DNA from: Roseobacter sp. HKCCD6576-2
GTDB taxonomy: Bacteria; Pseudomonadota; Alphaproteobacteria; Rhodobacterales; Rhodobacteraceae
DNA: 47,379 bases
NCBI RefSeq assembly: GCF_013179285.1
Contig: NZ_WVNW01000008.1
Location: forward strand, 1-47,379
Direction: 5' to 3'
The notes beneath the pieces were generated by a model that was given only the letters and a program-made list of their open reading frames with translations, had not been told where the DNA came from and did no database searches. Shown here piece by piece: positions 26,916 through 33,867 of the stretch (the first letter of the stretch is position 1; every line of letters starts with the position of its first letter). The translations under genes were made by a program, and so were the position numbers.

Positions 26916-28231
26916 TGACGCTCCTCCAATCGACCAGCTATTCGCAAGGCGTTGCTTTCGATCAAACCTGCGACGTGATCGACCATGCCAGCTTCTGCTC
27001 CAGCCTGGCTTTTGATCCGGTGCATGGCTTCGACCCGGGCAGCAACCATGGTATCGACCAGTTCCTGCACTCGCATTCTGACTCCACGGGCATTGAGGCC
27101 AGCTTCTTCGGCGATCCGATCCCAATGTCGTCCGGCTGTATCTACGGGCTTACGTCTCCGACCTGCGATCTTCTGCGCGTGGTATTGGTTCACATGATCC
27201 CAATGCAGAACAGACGACACATCGTAGAGGGGTGCCATCGTCGGACCGTTGCTCAAGATCATCGAGTAGTTCTTGGCATGCGCGTCGGTGTTGGCGACCA
27301 GAATGTTAAAGATTACCTGATCTAGGAGTTTCAGGGCTTCAGTAGGTGGCAGACTATTTCCGGTATTCAGCAGAGTATTCAGATCGAGTCCTGGCACCGT
27401 ACCCTGTTCGTATTTCTGACCAGGGTAGATGCCATTCGCCTGCGCAAAGTCTTCTTGATGAAGTCGTCTTACGGTACCATCAGATCGCGCTCTTCGGTCA
27501 TACCTAGACACAGCCAACCCAGTCCTATCACCTGCTTTAACGATAGTGCAGTCAACAGCGGTTATTCCGATCAAACTGGCCAAATTCAGGCAATAGGCTT
27601 CGTTCTCGACGATGCCAGGAAGCGTCGGATTGTCCGGTTTTATGATGATCGTTGATGGAGCGCCGTTTTTGGGGATCGCCAGTCTGTCGGTGGGCCCGGG
27701 TAGGCCCAGTTTGGGGTTCCCGTCGCCATCGAGGACAGCTAGCGCCGTCTTCTTCTGGCCACCGGCAAGAGACAACCTGACACCATCTTCGCCGACGAGG
27801 AACGGACGGCACCCAAGATCGTCGAAATGGCGGTCCAGGGCTGCACCGTCGGTATCAATCCCGTAGTGGGCCTGTAGGGGCTCATAGGTCCATTCGGAGC
27901 GTTCGCTCGGCTCCCCGATTGAGATAGCGCCTGCGGTGTCACCGCCGATCTCCCGAAGTATGGCCAGGGCATCCGACGTGGACAGCCCCAGAGCCCTTGA
28001 GAGGGCCATGAGTTGCTGTTCTTCCGGCAACAGGTTGGCAAGCCATGGGGTAATGACTTGATCGTCGAAGTCGCCTGAACACAGAGGGAGCGTCAAGGAT
28101 AGCTGGAAGTTTCCGTCGGTTGCCAGCCACCTCGGATCGTAGGTGAAACCGATCTGCTCCTGATCGTGGATGACGATGCGACCAACAACGAACTTTTCGT
28201 AGTAGACCTCGATCTCTTCACGGATTGCCAT
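26912..28231 (-). CDS. hipA: HipA-like serine/threonine kinase toxin
   Basis: A 439-residue HipA-family kinase. Recognisable parts are the N-terminal subdomain, LSLAGGQKKTAL (153-164) that carries the loop phosphorylated in HipA proteins, the ATP-site strand STIIIKPD (193-200), HQEDF (258-262), the catalytic NTDAHAKN (314-321, D316) and YDVSS (336-340, metal-binding D337). All key residues are present, so it should be active. E. coli HipA phosphorylates glutamyl-tRNA synthetase and halts growth; the target here is unknown. Its ATG overlaps the hipB stop (TGATG) and its stop overlaps the helicase start, so all three are coupled. Confidence 0.88.
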   Translation of the reverse strand: MAIREEIEVYYEKFVVGRIVIHDQEQIGFTYDPRWLATDGNFQLSLTLPLCSGDFDDQVITPWLANLLPEEQQLMALSRALGLSTSDALAILREIGGDTAGAISIGEPSERSEWTYEPLQAHYGIDTDGAALDRHFDDLGCRPFLVGEDGVRLSLAGGQKKTALAVLDGDGNPKLGLPGPTDRLAIPKNGAPSTIIIKPDNPTLPGIVENEAYCLNLASLIGITAVDCTIVKAGDRTGLAVSRYDRRARSDGTVRRLHQEDFAQANGIYPGQKYEQGTVPGLDLNTLLNTGNSLPPTEALKLLDQVIFNILVANTDAHAKNYSMILSNGPTMAPLYDVSSVLHWDHVNQYHAQKIAGRRRKPVDTAGRHWDRIAEEAGLNARGVRMRVQELVDTMVAARVEAMHRIKSQAGAEAGMVDHVAGLIESNALRIAGRLEERH

Positions 28232-28524
28232 CAGTCGTCATCCAAGTCGTAGCCGATGGTCCCAGATTGAGGATCATGATGCGCGTCCTTGATTTCATTC
28301 TTGACGAACAAAATCGATAGGTCGATGCGGAGTGCCGTGGCTAACGATACCAAGGTGGATAGTTTTACGTCACGCTTCCCACGTTCGATATTTGAGAGCG
28401 TAGGGACTGTTGAACCGGACAGCCGTGAGAGGTCCTCCAGGCTGAGCCCGAGGAGCTTTCTCCGTTTCCGAAGTCTGTCGCCGATCTTTTGTGCCCATTG
28501 CAGTGTATCGCTTTGTCCGGACAT
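28231..28524 (-). CDS. hipB: HipB-like antitoxin and autorepressor (XRE-type HTH)
   Basis: Ninety-seven residues with one XRE/Cro-type helix-turn-helix at about 15-70 (RLRKRRKLLGLSLEDLSRLS, then TVPTLSNIERGKRD). The acidic C-terminal tail (YDLDDD) is typical of short antitoxins. It has a strong AAGGAGGG ribosome-binding site that overlaps the proximal TATC-N6-GATA site, so binding there could block transcription of its own operon. By analogy with E. coli HipB it should neutralise HipA and repress the operon. Confidence 0.87.
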   Translation of the reverse strand: MSGQSDTLQWAQKIGDRLRKRRKLLGLSLEDLSRLSGSTVPTLSNIERGKRDVKLSTLVSLATALRIDLSILFVKNEIKDAHHDPQSGTIGYDLDDD

Positions 28525-28534
28525 TTGCCCTCCT

Positions 28535-28548
28535 TATCATGAAGGATA
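28535..28548. promoter_or_regulatory. Putative HipB operator 1 (TATC-N6-GATA)
   Basis: TATCATGAAGGATA lies 11 bases upstream of the hipB ATG, touching the ribosome-binding site. It shares the TATC...GATA arms with two further sites at regular spacing. E. coli HipB binds TATCC-N8-GGATA, which supports the assignment. Confidence 0.65.
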
Positions 28549-28583
28549 AATTAGGCGATCTGGCCCCATAATCAAGCCGAATC

Positions 28584-28597
28584 TATCTTGCAAGATA
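28584..28597. promoter_or_regulatory. Putative HipB operator 2 (perfect palindrome)
   Basis: TATCTTGCAAGATA is a perfect 14-bp palindrome, 35 bases from operator 1. It contains a TTGCAA that could serve as the -35 element of the hipB promoter, so occupancy should block RNA polymerase. Confidence 0.68.
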
Positions 28598-28610
28598 AAA
28601 AATAGGATGG

Positions 28611-28618
28611 AAAGAAAA
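28611..28618. repeat. Target site duplication, left copy
   Basis: aaagaaaa immediately precedes the left inverted repeat of the transposon and is identical to 30719-30726. Eight-base duplications are usual for IS1595-family elements. Confidence 0.9.
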
Positions 28619-28646
28619 GGCGATTGTATATTTGACAAACCCATGG
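28619..28646 (+). repeat. Left terminal inverted repeat
   Basis: Begins GGCGATTGTATA and matches the reverse complement of 30691-30718 at 26 of 28 positions (mismatches at positions 13 and 26). The GGC start fits IS1595 ends. It contains an inward-facing TTGACA (28632-28637). Confidence 0.9.
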
Positions 28647-28727
28647 CTTTGAGAGATCACGCAGTAGCGTGACAGGCCCCCAGCTCAAACACGCGGCGGA
28701 TGAACGATATCCAAGCCGCCTGCACGG

Positions 28728-28871
28728 TCATTTCTGCCCTTTGGGGTCAGGTTTAGCGTTAGGCTTCGCCAACCGTCTTAGTTTCTCGTTGAACCGCTCT
28801 TCGTCGTCGTCCGCCTCGAGTTCACGGGCGGCTTCTTTGAAGCGTTCGAGTTGTTCGCGTTTCGTTTCCAT
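28728..28871 (-). CDS. Small charged passenger protein (47 aa)
   Basis: From the ATG at 28871 (preceded by AAGGGG) the gene encodes 47 residues, nearly all charged helix: KREQLERFKEAARELEADDD, then EERFNEKLRRLAK and a Lys/Pro tail. Similar short proteins are common as uncharacterised genes in alphaproteobacteria. It lies inside the transposon near its left end, pointing outward and divergent from the 175-aa gene with 66 bases between them. Function is unknown; an upstream in-frame ATG at 28952 would overlap the divergent gene and is less likely. Confidence 0.6.
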   Translation of the reverse strand: METKREQLERFKEAARELEADDDEERFNEKLRRLAKPNAKPDPKGQK

Positions 28872-28937
28872 GCTCAACCCCTTGCACGACTGCCGTCGCG
28901 GTGATAACAACGCCCCATAACAACACGAGGGCGACTC

Positions 28938-29465
28938 ATGAGCAGCACCCACCTAGATGAGATAGCCGCAGTTCTGAAGCGTGCGGAAGCCGCAGCTTAC
29001 GAGCGCGGCAAAGCTGATGCGAAACGGGAACTTCTTGAGTTCCTGGGGCAAAAGGACGCCCAGATCGGTGCTGCGCCAAAGCCGCAACAGCATGATACCA
29101 CGCGGGTTCCGCCGCAACAACAGCCCGCAGAGGGGAGGCAACGCGCACCCAAAGGCATCGCCCGTCAACTGGCGATGCGGGCAATGTATTGCGCTAAAGC
29201 AGGCATGACAGCAGCAGACATTCTTTCACATGCCGACTCTGATCATGAAAAAATGGTCAAACCAGCATCGATGCGAAGCGAGCTTCGCAATGGGAAGAAG
29301 GACGGCCTGTACATTGATAACAACGGCGAGTGGTTTTTAACTGACACTGCCAAGATTAGAATTGAAGCGGAGAGCCAAGCTTTGGAGGGCCAGCCCTCCG
29401 CTTCTGAGAGCAACAACAATGGAGGTAAGTCCAATGAAGCCGCCTTAGATATTGAGTGGGAGTAA
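28938..29465 (+). CDS. Passenger protein of unknown function (175 aa), possible winged helix
   Basis: A 175-residue soluble protein with a GAGGGCG ribosome-binding site. Residues 1-45 form a charged helix (EIAAVLKRAEAAAYERGKAD), 46-65 are a Gln/Pro-rich linker, and 70-135 look like a winged-helix fold (IARQLAMRAMYCAKAGMTAA, then SMRSELRNGKKDGLYIDNNG as recognition helix and wing). The tail is acidic. It could be a DNA-binding regulator of the element. The tRNA begins 53 bases after its stop on the same strand, separated by a GC-rich hairpin, so the two may share a transcript. Confidence 0.65.
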   Translation: MSSTHLDEIAAVLKRAEAAAYERGKADAKRELLEFLGQKDAQIGAAPKPQQHDTTRVPPQQQPAEGRQRAPKGIARQLAMRAMYCAKAGMTAADILSHADSDHEKMVKPASMRSELRNGKKDGLYIDNNGEWFLTDTAKIRIEAESQALEGQPSASESNNNGGKSNEAALDIEWE

Positions 29466-29473
29466 CCCCACGA

Positions 29474-29510
29474 CCCGCTCCTGCCGAGGGTTATCCCGGT
29501 AAGGGGCGGG
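29474..29510 (+). other. GC-rich hairpin between the passenger gene and the tRNA
   Basis: CCCGCTCC (29474-29481) pairs with GGGGCGGG (29503-29510) with one G-U pair, and the enclosed 21 bases can fold further. No T-run follows. It may act as a processing signal or barrier ahead of the tRNA. Confidence 0.45.
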
Positions 29511-29518
29511 CCACCTGC

Positions 29519-29621
29519 GCGGACGTGGTGGAAATGGTAGACACAGTGGCTTTGGGTGCCACGGGGGCGAGCCGCTAAACTCACATGCCCCGTGCCGGTT
29601 CAAGTCCGGTCGTCCGCACCA
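29519..29621 (+). tRNA. Leucine-type class II tRNA with proline anticodon UGG
   Basis: Acceptor stem GCGGACG/CGTCCGC is a perfect 7 bp (29519-29525, 29611-29617) with discriminator A (29618) and encoded CCA (29619-29621). The D arm has the 3-bp stem GTG/CAC and the GG pair in its loop, as in leucine tRNAs. The anticodon stem GTGGC/GCCAC encloses TTTGGGT, giving anticodon TGG at 29553-29555. The T arm GCCGG-TTCAAGT-CCGGT is canonical. The variable region is 31 bases, with stem GGGGC/GCCCC (29564-29568, 29587-29591) and an extra GAG/CTC pairing, against about 13-17 bases normally. Bacterial LeuRS largely ignores the anticodon, so this tRNA may carry leucine to CCA codons. Body type is clear; charging is inference. 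Confidence 0.85.
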
Positions 29622-29687
29622 CCCTTCTACAACACACTGACTCCGCTGGCAAATCCTAAATTACCTTGAATTGCCAGCGGGTTAATC

Positions 29688-30650
29688 TCACTTGCCCGCC
29701 ACAGGCTGTGCGTAGGTCAACCGCTTGCCGGTCGCAGATCGCAAAGCGATCCGCCCCCGCTCCGCATCGTCCACACCGTTCGCGATCCGATTATTGTAAC
29801 GAAAGTCGAACTCAGCCGCATAACGGTGCAAGTGCTGCTTGCCGCAGTGCTGATACACACCCTTCATGCCACGCTTGAAGATGCTGTAGAAGCCTTCAAC
29901 CGTGTTGGTATGAACTTGCGGCTTCTCGCGCTTCACGTATTCGCCTTTGCTGTGCGTGGTAAAGTCGTGATCTGCAAAATCATCGGACAGGCGCGTGTAT
30001 TGCTTGGCGTCATCAGTGTAAATCACGGCTTCCTTAGCGATATTCTCGCGCAGGATCGGCACCAGCGTATCCTTCTTAATATCGTCCACAACAATGGACT
30101 TGGCTTGTTTGGTGTTGCGGTCAACAAGGGTCAGCATGGCGTTCTTGTGCGCAAAGCCACGAGCGCCTTTTGGCTTCTCGGCTTTCTTGCCGATAAACGT
30201 CTCATCCACTTCTACAGTACCGCCACCAGAACCAAACGGGGCAAGCGCACCGTCACGCATACACTCGCGGATGCGGTGGGTCAGGAACCATGCAGACTTG
30301 TATGTGATGCCCAGAACGCGGTGTAGCTGGTGGCTGCTGATGCCCTTCTTGCTGGACACCATCAGGTGGATGGCTTGCAGCCACAGGTGCAGCGGCAGGT
30401 GGCTTTCTTCAAAGATCGTGCCCTTGCGCACGGTGAACTGACCGCGACACTCACGGCACTTCCAGAGGCCATGGCGCACCTTTCCCTCCGGGTTCTTCTT
30501 GGACGGCTTGGTGCGGACACCCTCAAGCCGGTAGGCGCGGTCGATAACACCACAATGCGGGCAGATAGGACCATCGGCCCAAAGCATGGCTTCAACGTGC
30601 GCAAAAGCGGCGGCTTCGTCGTGCATGTAAGGGGCGGACAGAACGGACAT
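29688..30650 (-). CDS. IS1595-family (ISXO2-like) transposase
   Basis: A 320-residue DDE-type transposase. An N-terminal zinc ribbon is formed by CPHC (30-33) and CREC (65-68), followed by the family signature FTVRKGTIFEESHLPLHLW. Catalytic candidates are D149 (VEVDETFIG), D213 (YTDDAKQY) and the NTVEGFYSIFKRG block (N249, E252, K259). Length and domain order are normal, and no frameshift is seen, so it is probably active. It begins 68 bases inside the right end of the element, with a promoter whose -35 hexamer lies in the inverted repeat. Confidence 0.93.
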   Translation of the reverse strand: MSVLSAPYMHDEAAAFAHVEAMLWADGPICPHCGVIDRAYRLEGVRTKPSKKNPEGKVRHGLWKCRECRGQFTVRKGTIFEESHLPLHLWLQAIHLMVSSKKGISSHQLHRVLGITYKSAWFLTHRIRECMRDGALAPFGSGGGTVEVDETFIGKKAEKPKGARGFAHKNAMLTLVDRNTKQAKSIVVDDIKKDTLVPILRENIAKEAVIYTDDAKQYTRLSDDFADHDFTTHSKGEYVKREKPQVHTNTVEGFYSIFKRGMKGVYQHCGKQHLHRYAAEFDFRYNNRIANGVDDAERGRIALRSATGKRLTYAQPVAGK

Positions 30651-30674
30651 TTCATAACCCTCGTTTCGTTAAGG

Positions 30675-30705
30675 GTTATATGGGGTTAGCCCTTGGGTTT
30701 GTCAA
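30675..30705 (-). promoter_or_regulatory. Putative transposase promoter in the right end
   Basis: Reading inward, TTGACA (30705-30700) lies within the inverted repeat and TATAAC (30680-30675) follows at 19 bases, with the transposase ATG 24 bases on. The spacing is slightly long. Placing the -35 in the end lets transposase bind and repress its own gene. Confidence 0.45.
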
Positions 30706-30718
30706 GTATACAATCGCC
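30691..30718 (-). repeat. Right terminal inverted repeat
   Basis: Reverse complement begins GGCGATTGTATAC and continues TTGACAAACCCA, matching the left end at 26 of 28 positions. Confidence 0.9.
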
Positions 30719-30726
30719 AAAGAAAA
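30719..30726. repeat. Target site duplication, right copy
   Basis: aaagaaaa directly follows the right inverted repeat and equals 28611-28618. Confidence 0.9.
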
Positions 30727-30740
30727 CTATGGGTCCAATT

Positions 30741-30754
30741 TATCACAGAGGATA
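30741..30754. promoter_or_regulatory. Putative HipB operator 3, separated by the transposon
   Basis: TATCACAGAGGATA matches the TATC-N6-GATA pattern. If the transposon and one duplication copy are removed, 35 bases lie between operators 2 and 3, exactly as between 1 and 2. It now lies about 2.1 kb from its partners. Confidence 0.6.
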
Positions 30755-30815
30755 AGTCTGGCATATGGAGAAGGGGCCAGCCTCGCCATCAACAATCTCA
30801 ACGCGGCGGCTCTAT

Positions 30816-32258
30816 CTAGGTGTAGTACCGAAAATCCGACTGCACCACACCACCTTCCGGAACGTACTTCAGGACACGTCCAACCTCCCTAGATGCCCTG
30901 ATCGGAGCCGGTAGTTTCTGGTCGAACTGGGTGGAGTTCCAATTTACCTTTGTTAGCGCCAGGATTTCCTCGGCGATCTGTGTGATGCTCCTGTCAGTTT
31001 GCTGGTGGGGGTACAGAAGCAGCGGGTTTGGAACCCGCATCCCTGGATATGTCGAATAGTATGGAACACTGCCCCTGGTGTAGAGGAGGCCCTTTCCGTC
31101 CAGTTCGACGAAGGTGCCCCGAAGGACTGGATAACTACCGTTCCTGAGCAGCGAGATCGGGGAGCTTTCTTGGACCCAAACCATGTCACACATGCTGACA
31201 TCGAGTTCGTCCAGGGCGTCATCAACACCGTCAGCCTCCTCGTCACGGAAGTGAGAAGTCTTCAGAACGACGAGCCGGGTAGGAAGGGCTTTATGGTGCT
31301 CCTTGTATGACCGAAGGGCATCCAGCACCAATGCCTTCATGTCAGCCCTGGTCAGGTATGGACGACGCCCTCTCGTTTCGGTCTGTGCCCTCGCCCCACG
31401 TAGGATCAGGCCGTGCCCGGTCTCATCGAACATCTGGGCCGTCGATGTCCAAAGCTGCTGACCATCCAGGCTGCGGTGAAACCCGATCCCGAGAAAGTTG
31501 GTGGTGTAGTCTCGGGGTTCATAGAGCCGCCATGGGACCTTGCCCGCCTTGTAGAACAAGCCATTCAGCAGGTTCCAGGTTCGCGCGGCAGGGCTCTGGA
31601 TTTTCCGGTCGTTCTGACGTTTGATTTTTTGCGGAATCTTCGCGTCCGGATCGAAAACGTCCGGCCAGACGATCTGGGTCGCCACACCCATCTCCATCAT
31701 CTTGGCCTTCATCATGTCTCTGAAATTCAGAACGTCCGGACCGCCATCGTCATCGGGTTCCCCGGTCTCCGACCTGGCCATTACAACCTTCTCGATCAGA
31801 TCGATTGGCATGGAGAACACCACAACGTCAGGCTTGGCACTGCTTTCCTGGAGAACCCGAGCCTCAGCCGCCACCGCATCCAGGAGCAAGTTGACAGCCT
31901 GTAGAGTGGAACCGGCCTGGACGATCTTCTTGATTTGCCGCTTGCTCAGGGCTCGCTGTCCAGTATCAGGCACCACGAAGCGGCAACCGAAAGGGTTCGC
32001 GTTGCCCAATCCTGGGAAGTCTGGGTTGAGGTTCGGCAAAGCGTTTGATGCCGCTTCAACGCCCCGCTGTGACTCGGACAGGAACTGCGTGAAGCCTTCG
32101 GCGGTTTCTGATGATCCGATCACGCCGACAGTTACAACCTCACCCGCATGGAGTTGGAGTGGACCGAAGCGACGGAGCCCTTCTCTTGGATCAACGTGCT
32201 TCTGCCCACTGCCGAATTGCAATTCCGGTTCATCGAATACAGTGGCTTTGAACGTCAT
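30816..32258 (-). CDS. Short prokaryotic Argonaute (MID-PIWI, catalytically inactive)
   Basis: A 480-residue short Argonaute. The N-terminus EPELQFGSGQKHVDPREGL followed by FGPL is characteristic of short pAgos. The MID part carries the guide 5'-end pocket region and the PIWI part includes FLGIGFHRSLDGQQLWTSTA, where active enzymes have a catalytic aspartate after the glycine, and ends with LLYPHQQTDRSITQIAEEI and KVNWNSTQF. The DEDX tetrad is missing, as in this class, so it should bind guide and target without cutting. The ATG at 32258 overlaps the stop of the nuclease-APAZ gene (ATGA); frames opening at 32321 are less likely. It should form a heterodimer with that protein. Confidence 0.86.
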   Translation of the reverse strand: MTFKATVFDEPELQFGSGQKHVDPREGLRRFGPLQLHAGEVVTVGVIGSSETAEGFTQFLSESQRGVEAASNALPNLNPDFPGLGNANPFGCRFVVPDTGQRALSKRQIKKIVQAGSTLQAVNLLLDAVAAEARVLQESSAKPDVVVFSMPIDLIEKVVMARSETGEPDDDGGPDVLNFRDMMKAKMMEMGVATQIVWPDVFDPDAKIPQKIKRQNDRKIQSPAARTWNLLNGLFYKAGKVPWRLYEPRDYTTNFLGIGFHRSLDGQQLWTSTAQMFDETGHGLILRGARAQTETRGRRPYLTRADMKALVLDALRSYKEHHKALPTRLVVLKTSHFRDEEADGVDDALDELDVSMCDMVWVQESSPISLLRNGSYPVLRGTFVELDGKGLLYTRGSVPYYSTYPGMRVPNPLLLYPHQQTDRSITQIAEEILALTKVNWNSTQFDQKLPAPIRASREVGRVLKYVPEGGVVQSDFRYYT

Positions 32259-33598
32259 ACCGGCAACTCCCATTGGTCGCTTTCGTCCACCAAAGCATCT
32301 GAACCGCCACTCCTCGACCAAGCGGCCTCAGGTGTCGCAACTGGCAACTCAATGACGGGAGCCGGTTCAAACCTCAGAGTTTCAGGTACGCTCTGTGTTG
32401 GTTCATGAAAGAGATCGTCGATATCTCGTTCATCAGCCTTGCACAGTAGGTGCTGCCACATGAGCACCTGACCCCATATTGCCGAGTTTTTCTCCAACCG
32501 CTTCTTTCCGCTCAGGAGCGCCTCGGCTCTTTGGTGCCACCGGAAACCATCGTGGGTGAAGAAATAGGTCGGTTCGACAACCAGAAACCAATGCTGGCCA
32601 ATGCGTTCGAACTTGGGGTGAAAGGCGTGGTGCCGGACATATGCCACTCGATCTTCTTCATCTTTGCGCATCTTCACTGCAACTACCCGGGCTTTCGCCG
32701 GGTTTGTCGCCGAACGGTAGGAATAGTCGAGGGGCTTGCAGATGTCCTCAGGTCGGAACATCAACAAAGGCCGACCCTGATGACGACCGAACATCAGGCG
32801 GTCTTCGAACTGCCGCTCCAGACATCTCCGGAGAAGATGAGCGATATCATTCTGGTCATCCTGGTCGTCTGTGTTCGCGATGAGTTCGGTGTCCACAGCT
32901 TCGACGGTATCCGTCTCGACCAGCAACTCAGAGCCTTCGCCACGCGGGTCGTGGAATGCGACAAAGCGATTGCCCCTAATTGACCAGTCGAAGCGCCCAT
33001 CATCTTCCTCGGCCATCACAGCACTAGCCTGCCGCCCATTGGGATATACCGGAACTGCAACGAATATCTCGTCCGGCAGAACCACTCGGAACATGTTGAG
33101 GACCGCCGTCTCTCCAGTGTTCAGTGGCGGTATCCACACACCGGGGGACGCCTGATCGACCATCAGACCGGCTATCGCGTCAACCGACGACCGGGTGAGC
33201 CTATCTTCCGCCTTGTTAAACCGTAGGCGGCGCTCCTCGCCAGGAACATGATCCGAGAATGGCTTCCAGAAGGTCGAGTTGTCCTCCATTCGGTGTAGCA
33301 CAACAATCAAAGGCAGATTGGCCTGCTTCCAGTTCTTCAGGTCCTTCTCGTCAATCAGGTAGTCAAACCCGTTATCCGACTCGTGGGAGTAATTTCCTTT
33401 GACCCTGGTCTTGGCCTGGACGGCTACGAACTGGGATGAGGTTTCCCCGGACTTTGGATCGCGGAGTTCCACCATGCCATCGGTCCCGGATTCCAATCGT
33501 CCGAAACTCTGGTAGATCAGCCCAATCTTTTGGAACTCAGCCTTGATGATGGCCTCACCCGTATCGCCGGTCATCTGGTTGTCAGTTACGATCTTCAT
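32255..33598 (-). CDS. DUF4365 nuclease-APAZ effector (SPARDA type)
   Basis: A 447-residue protein from the ATG at 33598, preceded by AAGGAC; an upstream ATG at 33637 has no such site. Residues 1-150 are a DUF4365/PD-(D/E)xK nuclease: E15 in the first helix, D40 in SGTDGMVE, and Q61-A-K63 in FVAVQAKTR. The rest fits an APAZ domain, the N-terminal half-equivalent that pairs with short Argonautes. In SPARDA systems the pair recognises invading DNA through RNA guides, then the nuclease degrades nucleic acids without specificity and the cell stops growing or dies. All catalytic positions are present. First gene of the two-gene operon. Confidence 0.83.
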   Translation of the reverse strand: MKIVTDNQMTGDTGEAIIKAEFQKIGLIYQSFGRLESGTDGMVELRDPKSGETSSQFVAVQAKTRVKGNYSHESDNGFDYLIDEKDLKNWKQANLPLIVVLHRMEDNSTFWKPFSDHVPGEERRLRFNKAEDRLTRSSVDAIAGLMVDQASPGVWIPPLNTGETAVLNMFRVVLPDEIFVAVPVYPNGRQASAVMAEEDDGRFDWSIRGNRFVAFHDPRGEGSELLVETDTVEAVDTELIANTDDQDDQNDIAHLLRRCLERQFEDRLMFGRHQGRPLLMFRPEDICKPLDYSYRSATNPAKARVVAVKMRKDEEDRVAYVRHHAFHPKFERIGQHWFLVVEPTYFFTHDGFRWHQRAEALLSGKKRLEKNSAIWGQVLMWQHLLCKADERDIDDLFHEPTQSVPETLRFEPAPVIELPVATPEAAWSRSGGSDALVDESDQWELPV

Positions 33599-33808
33599 GT
33601 CGCTGTCCTTAGAAGCAGGACATAAGCAATAGCACATATCGACTCAAAGAACAAAACAGGATCACCATCTAGTGGTGGCGACAAGATTATGTAGTTTGTG
33701 TGGCTTGTACCGCTGTAACACGCAGTCTCGAAAACGGTCGATTTTGATTTCTTGATACTAAGCGGCACCAGGAAGCAGCTTTTGGCCATCAAACATTATC
33801 AAAAACCC

Positions 33809-33828
33809 CTATCGTTTCGAATCGATAG
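33809..33828. promoter_or_regulatory. Near-perfect palindrome upstream of the serine recombinase
   Basis: The 20-bp sequence from CTATCG to CGATAG around a central TTCGAA is symmetric at 18 of 20 positions and lies 39 bases before the recombinase ATG. Small serine recombinases act at such dyads, so it may be a crossover or res subsite, or an autoregulatory operator. Confidence 0.5.
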
Positions 33829-33867
33829 TCCTGCTACAAAGACGATGAGTTTCGAGAAGGAGGTGCT

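Larger units (their letters stand above)
28619..30718. mobile_element. IS1595-family transposon carrying a tRNA and two small genes
   Basis: A complete 2100-bp element: 28-bp terminal inverted repeats with 26 matches, an exact 8-bp target duplication outside them, and one ISXO2-like transposase. Between transposase and left end it carries three passengers: a 47-aa gene, a 175-aa gene and a tRNA gene with a leucine-type body and UGG anticodon. IS1595 elements are known to carry passenger genes; a tRNA passenger is, to my knowledge, unusual. Intact ends and duplication imply recent insertion, and it interrupts the operator array upstream of hipB. Confidence 0.9.

Noticed and set aside
29551-29557. 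Reading the tRNA anticodon as UAG (ordinary leucine)
   Set aside because: The sequence is TTTGGGT, not TTTAGGT, and the 5-bp stem on both sides fixes the seven-base loop, so the anticodon is UGG.
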